A model generated the notes under the pieces. The model worked only from the letters and a program-made list of their open reading frames with translations, ran no database searches and was not told the DNA's origin. Source: an uncultured Burkholderiales bacterium (GTDB taxonomy: Bacteria > Pseudomonadota > Gammaproteobacteria > Burkholderiales > Burkholderiaceae_C). Taken from it: DNA of 5,483 nt. The stretch is taken from the NCBI GenBank assembly GCA_903925445.1, contig CAIYFE010000331.1:1-5483 (forward strand), read 5' to 3'. The stretch's first letter is position 1. Each line of letters begins with the position of its first letter. Positions 1 through 5,483 of this stretch are shown here, in pieces. The position numbers and the translations under genes were made by a program.

Positions 1-2678
1 ATGCCGTACTTTTTGATCGCCTCAGCCACTTTTTCAGCGGGCAAAGAGCCTTCTTCGCTCAAGGCTTTGAGTGCCGCAATCACGATGTAATGGCGGTTGA
101 TTTCAAAGTGCTCACGCAGTTTGCTGCGGAAGTCGGAACGACCAAACCCGTCGGTGCCCAACACTTTGTAAGTGCGGCCTTTGGGAATGAACGGACGAAT
201 CTGCTCTGCATAAGCCTTCATGTAATCGGTCGATGCGACCACCGGTCCAACATAGGGCTCCAACTGTTGCGCCACAAACGGCACTTTGGGCGTCTCGGTG
301 GGATGCAGCAAGTTGTAACGCTCGGCATCTTGACCATCGCGGGTGAGTTCGTTAAAGCTTGGGCAGCTCCACACGTTGGCGGCAACGCCCCAATCGGCGG
401 CGAGCAAGTCACGCGCCGCCATGGATTCGCGCAGGATGGTGCCCGAGCCCAGCAAGTTCACGCGCGGCGCTTTTTTGGCGCCCTCGCCTTGTTGCAGCAA
501 ATACATGCCTTTGATGATTTGTTCTTCGGTGCCCGCTTTGAGGCCTGGCATCGCATAGTTTTCATTCAACAGCGTCAAGTAGTAAAAGACGTTGTCTTGC
601 TTCTCCACCATGCGCTTCAAACCGTGATGCAAGATGACACCGACTTCGTGGGCAAAGGTGGGGTCATACGACACACAGTTGGGAATGGTGTTGGCCATGA
701 TGTGGCTGTGACCATCTTCGTGTTGCAAGCCTTCGCCGTTCAACGTGGTACGACCCGAGGTGCCGCCCAACAAGAAACCACGCGCTTGCATGTCGCCCGC
801 CGCCCATGCCAAGTCGCCAATGCGTTGGAAACCAAACATCGAGTAGTAGACATAAAACGGCACCATGATGCGGTTGCTGGTCGAGTAGCTGGTAGCGGCG
901 GCAATCCAGCTCGACATACCGCCGGCTTCGTTGATGCCTTCTTGCAAAATTTGACCGGCTTTGTCTTCTTTGTAATACATCACTTGGTCTTTATCGACCG
1001 GTGTGTATTGCTGACCTGCGGGGTTGTAAATACCGATTTGACGGAACAAGCCTTCCATCCCAAAAGTGCGGGCTTCGTCCACCAAAATTGGCACCACGCG
1101 AGGACCCAAGGCTTGGTCGCGCAGCAATTGCGTCAAGAAACGCACATAGGCTTGGGTGGTCGAAATTTCGCGACCTTCGGCCGTGGGTTCCATGACCGAT
1201 TTGAAGGTATCGAGCGATGGCACGGTAAAGCTCTCGTCGGCTTTGGTGCGGCGATGTGGCAAATACCCTCCCAGCGCTTTGCGGCGCTCGTGCAGGTATT
1301 GCATTTCAGGCGTGTCATCGGCCGGTTTGTAAAAAGGCACTTTGGACAATTCGCTGTCAGGCACCGGAATGTTGAAGCGATCGCGCATGTACTTGATGTC
1401 TTCGTCCGTGAGCTTTTTGGTTTGGTGCACATTGTTCTTGCCCTCACCGGCTTTGCCCATGCCAAAACCTTTAACCGTTTTGATGAGCAACACCGTGGGT
1501 TGACCTTTGTGATTGACCGCGGAGTGATAAGCCGCATAAACCTTTTGAGGATCATGGCCGCCGCGTTTCAAGGCCCAGATTTCGTCGTCGCTCATGTGCG
1601 AGACCATCTCGAGCGTGCGTGGATCACGACCAAAGAAATGTTTGCGCACGTAAGCGCCATCGTTGGCTTTGAAGGCTTGGTAATCGCCGTCCAAGGTTTC
1701 CATCATGATCTTGCGCAAAGCACCGTCTTTGTCGCGGGCCAAAAGTTTGTCCCACTCGTTGCCCCACAAGAGTTTGATGACGTTCCAGCCAGCACCACGG
1801 AACTCGCTTTCGAGCTCTTGCACAATTTTGCCGTTGCCCCGCACTGGACCGTCCAGGCGTTGCAAGTTGCAGTTGATCACGAAGATCAAGTTGTCCAAAC
1901 CTTCTCGCGCGGCCAAACCGATCGCTCCCAAGGACTCAACTTCGTCCATCTCGCCGTCGCCACAGAACACCCACACTTTGCGGTTTTCGGTGTTGGCGAT
2001 GCCACGGGCATGCAGGTATTTCAAAAAGCGCGCTTGGTAAATCGCCATCAATGGGCCCAAGCCCATCGACACGGTAGGGAACTGCCAAAACTCAGGCATG
2101 AGTTTGGGATGGGGGTAGCTGGACAAACCTTTGCCGTCCACCTCTTGGCGGAAGTTGAGCAACTGCTCTTCGGTCAAACGACCTTCGAGGTAAGCACGGG
2201 CGTAAACGCCAGGCGATACGTGACCTTGGATGTACAAACAATCGCCGCCGTGGTTTTCGCTCTCGGCGTGCCAAAAGTGGTTAAAGCCCGCGCCAAACAT
2301 GTGCGCCAACGAGGCAAATGAGCCGATGTGCCCACCCAAGTCGCCGCCGTCTTCGGGGTTGTGTCGGTTGGCTTTGACCACCATGGCCATCGCGTTCCAG
2401 CGCATGTAGGCGCGTAGGCGCTCTTCAATTTCGATGTTGCCGGGGCAATGCGCTTCTTGATCGGGTTCGATGGTGTTGACGTAACCGGTGTTGGCAGAAA
2501 ACGGCATGTCAATGCTGCTCTCGCGCGCGTGTTCGAGCAATTGCTCTAACAAAAAGTGGGCACGTTCTGGCCCTTCAGCGTTGATGACGGCGGACAACGC
2601 GTCCATCCACTCACGGGTTTCTTGACTGTCAACGTCGTTGGCAGCGAATGTACGCAGATCACTGGGCTGTGCTGACAT
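1..2678 (-). CDS. aceE: Pyruvate dehydrogenase E1 component, homodimeric AceE type (3' end cut by the window edge)
   Basis: This is the thiamine-diphosphate E1 subunit of the cytoplasmic pyruvate dehydrogenase complex. It decarboxylates pyruvate and acetylates the lipoyl group of E2 (AceF). The minus strand reads open for 892 codons from ATG at 2678, beginning MSAQPSDLRTF and ending EAIKKYG, plus two bases of the next codon. E. coli AceE has 887 residues, and comparison with its C-terminus suggests only about a dozen codons are missing. Visible landmarks are GGH at 115-117, QGHVSPGVYAR at 151-161, the ThDP/Mg motif GDGEMDE at 240-246 with NCNLQRLDGP at 269-278, the inner-loop histidine H418 (matching E. 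coli H407 by recalled alignment), DEARTFGMEGLFRQ at 534-547 with the likely catalytic Glu at 535, and GTSGRTTLNGEGLQHEDGHSH at 639-659 (in part LQHEDGHSH). The start is fixed by a strong Shine-Dalgarno. No frameshift or lost key residue was seen. aceF and lpd probably lie beyond base 1, which is inference. Confidence 0.97.
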   Translation of the reverse strand, partial: MSAQPSDLRTFAANDVDSQETREWMDALSAVINAEGPERAHFLLEQLLEHARESSIDMPFSANTGYVNTIEPDQEAHCPGNIEIEERLRAYMRWNAMAMVVKANRHNPEDGGDLGGHIGSFASLAHMFGAGFNHFWHAESENHGGDCLYIQGHVSPGVYARAYLEGRLTEEQLLNFRQEVDGKGLSSYPHPKLMPEFWQFPTVSMGLGPLMAIYQARFLKYLHARGIANTENRKVWVFCGDGEMDEVESLGAIGLAAREGLDNLIFVINCNLQRLDGPVRGNGKIVQELESEFRGAGWNVIKLLWGNEWDKLLARDKDGALRKIMMETLDGDYQAFKANDGAYVRKHFFGRDPRTLEMVSHMSDDEIWALKRGGHDPQKVYAAYHSAVNHKGQPTVLLIKTVKGFGMGKAGEGKNNVHQTKKLTDEDIKYMRDRFNIPVPDSELSKVPFYKPADDTPEMQYLHERRKALGGYLPHRRTKADESFTVPSLDTFKSVMEPTAEGREISTTQAYVRFLTQLLRDQALGPRVVPILVDEARTFGMEGLFRQIGIYNPAGQQYTPVDKDQVMYYKEDKAGQILQEGINEAGGMSSWIAAATSYSTSNRIMVPFYVYYSMFGFQRIGDLAWAAGDMQARGFLLGGTSGRTTLNGEGLQHEDGHSHIMANTIPNCVSYDPTFAHEVGVILHHGLKRMVEKQDNVFYYLTLLNENYAMPGLKAGTEEQIIKGMYLLQQGEGAKKAPRVNLLGSGTILRESMAARDLLAADWGVAANVWSCPSFNELTRDGQDAERYNLLHPTETPKVPFVAQQLEPYVGPVVASTDYMKAYAEQIRPFIPKGRTYKVLGTDGFGRSDFRSKLREHFEINRHYIVIAALKALSEEGSLPAEKVAEAIKKYG

Positions 2679-2684
2679 GCTTGT

Positions 2685-2692
2685 CTCCTTTT
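2685..2692 (-). promoter_or_regulatory. Strong ribosome binding site of aceE
   Basis: On the minus strand the sequence AAAAGGAG ends six bases before the ATG at 2678. This is close to an ideal Shine-Dalgarno match and spacing. It decides the aceE start and fits a highly translated central-metabolism gene. It contrasts sharply with the divergent kinase gene, which has no recognisable site. Confidence 0.85.
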
Positions 2693-2740
2693 AATTGCAC
2701 AAGGTTTTTATGAATGTACCGAAGTTTCGCATATTTTTTC

Positions 2741-2783
2741 CAAATTTCAAATAGCGATCTTCAATTTCTTATTGTGAAATTTG
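2741..2783. repeat. Perfect 9-bp inverted repeat in the shared promoter region
   Basis: CAAATTTCA at 2741-2749 is the exact reverse complement of TGAAATTTG at 2775-2783, with 25 bases between. The arm centres lie 34 bp apart, close to three helical turns, so two protein dimers or one bridging protein could bind the same DNA face. Each arm holds the self-complementary core AAATTT, so each could be a half-palindromic site on its own. AT-rich sequence makes chance repeats more likely, so the role as an operator is inference. Confidence 0.5.
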
Positions 2784-2786
2784 AAG
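2759..2786. repeat. Imperfect hairpin/inverted repeat upstream of the sensor kinase gene
   Basis: CTTCAATTTC (2759-2768) pairs with GAAATTTGAAG (2776-2786) over 10 base pairs, with one bulged T at 2782 and a seven-base loop (2769-2775). The right arm shares bases with the wider 9-bp inverted repeat, so the two structures are mutually exclusive as RNA folds. It could be an operator or a 5' leader hairpin of the kinase transcript. There is no U-tract after it on the plus strand, so it does not look like an intrinsic terminator in that direction. Confidence 0.45.
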
Positions 2787-2823
2787 AGAAAACCCAATCG
2801 AATCAAGCTAAACTGACAAATTC

Positions 2824-5319
2824 ATGTTTAAAAAACTACTCAGCACCCTTTCTCACCCCTTGGTCGCGCGCTGGCGAAGCTGGTGGCGCAGCCAAAGTCC
2901 CAGCAAACAAGACCGTTTCGCCTTGATTGGCCCGATTGTGGCGGTGTTGTTGTTTTTGATCGCCATCACCACCGCGCTGGCTTACTTGAAGTACGAGGAA
3001 ATCGATCGCGAGCAAGAAATCGTGCGCCGAGATGTGGAATATGCGCAACAAAGGCTGCGCATCCGGCTGCTGGAACGCCAAGAACAGGTCATGCGCATGG
3101 CGCGCGACATTGCCAACAACGAGACCAATCTGAAAAGTTTCAATGCCGATGCGCGTGCATTGCTGGCGCAAAGCCCTGAAATTTCAACCCTGACTTGGAT
3201 TGACCCCAACAAACGCGTCAAAGCCTCTTACTCAAGCGCCAGCGCCAATCCGGCCTTGATGCGCAACCCAGGCGAGCAGCTGACACGCACCGAGGTGAAA
3301 GACACTTTCGATTTGGCGCATGCCCTGTTGCAGCCTGTGTATTCGCAACCTTTCAAGTTGACAGAAAAACAGCAAGCGCCGATTCACCAAGTGCAGCTTC
3401 AAGTTCCCATCGTGAGCAAAGGTCTTTTTTGGGGCGTTTTGGCGGTGGACTACACGCTGGACGACATCATGCGTTTTGCCGTGCCCAATGAAATTGTTTT
3501 GAAATACGCCGTGTCTTTGCGCGATGTTGAAAACCACATCTTGGCTGGGCAAAGCAGTCAGCCCAAACACAAAGTCACCGAGGTACTTCCTTGGCTCAAA
3601 CACACCAACGAATACGACGTACCGGTCACACCCGTGGGCTATGCGTTGTCGCTGCACGCACAAGCCTACCGTGTCTCACCGGGGGTCATTGGCAATGGCG
3701 TGTTTTGGTTGGTCACCGTGTTGAGTTTGATGACGACTTGGATGTTGATTGGCACTTGGCGCCATACGCGCCGACGCGTCCAAGCTCAGCAAGCCTTGAT
3801 TGCCGAGACCAACTTTCGCCGCGCCATGGAAAACTCCATGCTCACAGGCATGCGCGCTTTGGACATCAAAGGTCGCATCACTTACGTCAATGCAGCTTTT
3901 TGCCAAATGACCGGCTGGAGCGAAGCCGAATTGGTGGGGTGCGTCCCGCCATTTCCCTACTGGCCCGAAGATGACCGCGAACTTTTAGAACAACGTTTGC
4001 TGGAAGAGTTGACCGGCAACACCAGTGCCAGCGGTTTTCAGGTTCGGGTCAAACGTAAAAACGGCACGGTGTTCGATGCGCGCTTGTATGTTTCGCCCTT
4101 GGTCGATGCCATGGGCCAACAAACCGGTTGGATGACATCGATGACCGACATCACCGAGCCCAACCGCATTCGTGAACAGTTGTCTGCCGCACACGATCGA
4201 TTCACCACCGTGCTAGAGGGCCTGGATGCTTCGGTGTCCGTGGCGCCTTTGGGCTCGCAAGAATTGTTGTTTGCCAACAAGCTCTACCGCCAATGGTTCA
4301 ACGCCAGCACAGCAGGCCATCTGAATTTGGTGGCGCAAGCCGGCATGGCGACCCAAAGTGTGCAGTCCAGCAGCGAAGAAGAAATGGACAACCCATTGGT
4401 GGGATTTCCCACCAACGAGATGACCGAGGTGCAAAGCAAAAACGCTGAGCTCTACGTGCCTGAACTCAACAAATGGCTGGAGGTTCGTTCGCGCTACCTC
4501 AATTGGGTGGACGGTCGCTTGGCGCAAATGGTCATTGCGACCGACATCACGCCGCGCAAACAAGCCGAAGAGCAAGCTCAAATTCAAACCGAACGCGCGC
4601 AAGCCGCCAGCCGTTTGGTCACGATGGGCGAAATGGCCTCCAGCGTGGCGCATGAACTCAATCAACCATTGACCGCCATCAACAATTACTGCAACGGCAT
4701 GGTCTCGCGCATCAAATCAAAAAACCTGAGCGAAGCCGACATGCTCACCGCGCTTGAGAAGACAGCGCACCAAGCCCAGCGGGCGGGGCAAATCATTCAA
4801 CGCATTCGCAGCTTCGTCAAACGCAGCGAACCCAACCGCAGCTGGTCCGAAGTCGCGCCCATGGTGGCTGAGGCCGTCGAATTGGCCAATCTGGAGCTCA
4901 AGCGCCGCCATGTTCGACTGACGCAACACATCGCCGCCAAGCTGCCCCGATTGCTGGTGGACCCGATCTTGATCGAGCAAGTCCTCATCAACCTGATGAA
5001 AAACGCGGCTGAATCGGTGGACATGGCCAACCGTGCGCAACATTTGCGCGATGTCACCTTGCAGGTGCAAACCAGCCAAAAAGAATCGCAAGAAGTCGTC
5101 GAATTCATCGTGACCGACACGGGTCGCGGTTTAGCGCCCGAGGTGTTGGAACATTTGTTTGAAGCTTTCTTCTCCACCAAGGCTGAAGGCATGGGAATTG
5201 GGCTGAATTTGTGCCGCAGCATCGTCGAGTCCCACCAAGGCCGGATGAGTGCGGAGAACCTTTACAATCAAGGGTTGTTGACGGGCTGCCGCTTTTCCTT
5301 TTGGATTCCCGCCCGTTGA
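2824..5319 (+). CDS. Membrane-bound PAS sensor histidine kinase (HPK4/FixL-DctB-like)
   Basis: This 831-residue inner-membrane kinase autophosphorylates on histidine and should pass the phosphate to the response regulator encoded just downstream. An Arg/Lys-rich cytoplasmic N-terminus (1-32) precedes TM1 (about 33-55). A periplasmic region of about 230 residues (56-286) opens with a long charged helix and holds a Cache-like stretch, GVLAVDYTLDDIM (204-216). TM2 is about 288-311. PAS1 spans about 326-445 and contains PPFPYWPEDD (375-384) and the closing DIT. A divergent PAS-like domain spans about 455-578 and ends WVDGRLAQMVIATDIT. The H-box ASSVAHELNQPLTAI has the acceptor H610. The ATP domain shows the N-box LINLMKNAAES (N727), DTGRG (765-769), LFEAFFSTK (778-786) and GMGIGL (789-794), with a short ATP lid. 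The core looks fully active. An in-frame stop at 2809-2811 excludes any farther upstream start, and a later start would lose TM1. The signal sensed is unknown. Confidence 0.93.
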   Translation: MFKKLLSTLSHPLVARWRSWWRSQSPSKQDRFALIGPIVAVLLFLIAITTALAYLKYEEIDREQEIVRRDVEYAQQRLRIRLLERQEQVMRMARDIANNETNLKSFNADARALLAQSPEISTLTWIDPNKRVKASYSSASANPALMRNPGEQLTRTEVKDTFDLAHALLQPVYSQPFKLTEKQQAPIHQVQLQVPIVSKGLFWGVLAVDYTLDDIMRFAVPNEIVLKYAVSLRDVENHILAGQSSQPKHKVTEVLPWLKHTNEYDVPVTPVGYALSLHAQAYRVSPGVIGNGVFWLVTVLSLMTTWMLIGTWRHTRRRVQAQQALIAETNFRRAMENSMLTGMRALDIKGRITYVNAAFCQMTGWSEAELVGCVPPFPYWPEDDRELLEQRLLEELTGNTSASGFQVRVKRKNGTVFDARLYVSPLVDAMGQQTGWMTSMTDITEPNRIREQLSAAHDRFTTVLEGLDASVSVAPLGSQELLFANKLYRQWFNASTAGHLNLVAQAGMATQSVQSSSEEEMDNPLVGFPTNEMTEVQSKNAELYVPELNKWLEVRSRYLNWVDGRLAQMVIATDITPRKQAEEQAQIQTERAQAASRLVTMGEMASSVAHELNQPLTAINNYCNGMVSRIKSKNLSEADMLTALEKTAHQAQRAGQIIQRIRSFVKRSEPNRSWSEVAPMVAEAVELANLELKRRHVRLTQHIAAKLPRLLVDPILIEQVLINLMKNAAESVDMANRAQHLRDVTLQVQTSQKESQEVVEFIVTDTGRGLAPEVLEHLFEAFFSTKAEGMGIGLNLCRSIVESHQGRMSAENLYNQGLLTGCRFSFWIPAR
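4396..4415. repeat. Perfect inverted repeat inside the sensor kinase coding sequence
   Basis: TTGGTGGG (4396-4403) and CCCACCAA (4408-4415) are exact reverse complements around the four-base loop ATTT, and the outer loop bases A and T can also pair. It falls in the region coding for the second PAS-like domain, around residues 525-531 (LVGFPTN). As RNA it would form a stable hairpin. No U-tract follows, so it is not a terminator. It may simply be a coincidence of the Leu-Val-Gly and Pro-Thr-Asn codons. Confidence 0.6.
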
Positions 5320-5323
5320 AGTC

Positions 5324-5327
5324 GGAG
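5324..5327 (+). promoter_or_regulatory. Ribosome binding site of the response regulator gene
   Basis: GGAG sits seven bases before the ATG at 5335, in the 15-base gap after the kinase stop codon (5317-5319). This supports the chosen start and separate ribosome entry within a shared transcript. Confidence 0.7.
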
Positions 5328-5334
5328 CATCTGC

Positions 5335-5483
5335 ATGAGTTTGATTCCTAAAAAAGGTACGGTCTATGTTGTCGATGATGACGAGGCTGTGCGCGATTCC
5401 CTGCAATGGCTACTTGAAGGCAAAGACTATCGCGTCCGCTGCTTTGATTCAGCCGAAGTCTTTTTGAGCCGTTACGACGCCCG
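5335..5483 (+). CDS. FixJ/NarL-type response regulator, N-terminal receiver part only (cut by the window edge)
   Basis: The first 49 full codons plus two bases are present. The protein begins MSLIPKKGTVYVVDDDEAVR and continues DSLQWLLEGKDYRVRCFDSAEVFLSRYDA. The pattern VYVVDDDEAVRDSL (10-23) is the opening beta strand and acidic Mg-binding pocket of a receiver domain, with D14 to D16. FDSAEVFL (37-44) is typical of the FixJ/TodT/TtrR group, whose members usually end in a LuxR-type helix-turn-helix DNA-binding domain. The phosphoacceptor aspartate, expected about ten residues further on, and the output domain lie outside the window, so the DNA-binding role is inferred from the family. The gene starts 15 bases after the kinase stop, so the two are almost certainly cotranscribed and form a cognate pair with phosphotransfer from kinase H610. 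Confidence 0.9.
   Translation, partial: MSLIPKKGTVYVVDDDEAVRDSLQWLLEGKDYRVRCFDSAEVFLSRYDA

Larger units (their letters stand above)
2679..2823. promoter_or_regulatory. Divergent intergenic region between aceE and the sensor kinase gene
   Basis: These 145 bases separate the start codons of two divergent genes, so promoters for both should lie here or just inside the genes. GC is about 32% by hand count, against roughly 55% in the flanking coding DNA. No sigma-70 promoter is convincing on either strand. A weak plus-strand candidate is TTCAAA (2746-2751) and TATTGT (2770-2775), each 4 of 6 to consensus, 18 bases apart. On the minus strand TTGAAA (2750-2745) is a good -35-like hexamer, but nothing at normal spacing resembles a -10. 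The region also carries overlapping inverted repeats, listed separately. No match to the E. coli PdhR operator pattern (AATTGGT-N3-ACCAATT) is visible. Mapping transcript starts would settle the promoter positions. Confidence 0.7.

Noticed and set aside
1133..1555. A 140-codon open frame on the minus strand, out of frame with aceE, and similar smaller frames at 2092-2274 and 2174-2512.
   Set aside because: They overlap well-conserved AceE sequence in another frame, and their products have low-complexity, Arg/Pro/Thr-rich composition typical of shadow frames.
90..2321. A 743-codon open frame on the plus strand, the longest in the left half of the window.
   Set aside because: It lies exactly codon-on-codon antisense to aceE. 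In that register a stop appears only where aceE uses TTA, CTA or TCA, which are rare here (its closing TGA is the TCA codon of AceE Ser120). The translated product is rich in His, Val, Phe and Gln with no recognisable domain, while the minus strand reads as a complete conserved AceE.
2701..2740. Runs of T at 2705-2709 and 2734-2739 considered as the tail of an intrinsic terminator.
   Set aside because: No GC-rich stem precedes either run on the strand where it would act, and the position between two divergent starts gives no transcript to terminate.
2679..2823. Possible PdhR-like operator upstream of aceE.
   Set aside because: No sequence resembling the E. coli PdhR palindrome (AATTGGT-N3-ACCAATT) is present on either strand. 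The inverted repeats here have a different sequence and spacing.
2714..2926. A 70-codon plus-strand open frame starting in the intergenic region and overlapping the kinase start.
   Set aside because: It begins in AT-rich promoter DNA, overlaps the kinase by about 100 bases in another frame, and has no ribosome binding site or family resemblance.
4213..4665. Minus-strand open frames of 60 to 150 codons opposite the sensor kinase gene, for example at 3232-3663, 4213-4665 and 4797-5222.
   Set aside because: They are antisense to a kinase whose domains and motifs run unbroken through the region, and none shows a known domain or a supporting ribosome binding site that I could see.

Overview
The window looks like ordinary chromosomal DNA of a betaproteobacterium, most likely Burkholderiales and probably Comamonadaceae-like. 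This rests on moderate GC in the coding regions (roughly 55% by sampling lines), heavy use of TTG for leucine, an AceE-type homodimeric pyruvate dehydrogenase E1, and a PAS histidine kinase/FixJ-type regulator pair beside it. The taxonomic call comes from gene content and recalled gene order, not from a search.

Layout: bases 1-2678 hold aceE on the minus strand. It reads from a clear start at 2678 through 892 full codons and leaves the window a short way before its expected stop. Bases 2679-2823 are an AT-rich intergenic region (about 32% GC by hand count) between divergent genes. It carries a strong ribosome binding site for aceE and overlapping inverted repeats that may be an operator. Bases 2824-5319 encode an 831-residue membrane sensor histidine kinase on the plus strand: two transmembrane segments around a periplasmic domain of about 230 residues, one clear PAS domain, one divergent PAS-like domain, and a complete HisKA/HATPase core. 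After a 15-base gap, the first 49 codons of a FixJ/NarL-type response regulator begin at 5335 and run off the right edge.

How the parts relate: AceE is the E1 subunit of the pyruvate dehydrogenase complex, which feeds acetyl-CoA into the TCA cycle. The kinase and regulator are almost certainly one operon and a cognate pair. The pair is divergent from aceE and shares its 145-base promoter region, so it may sense an external carbon or redox signal and adjust central carbon metabolism, but nothing in the sequence proves that link. I see no RNA genes, mobile elements, CRISPR arrays or tandem repeats. No clearly new biological system is visible. The most useful leads are the repeat element in the shared promoter and the unassigned periplasmic sensor domain. 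The long plus-strand open frame at 90-2321 is an antisense shadow of aceE, not a gene.
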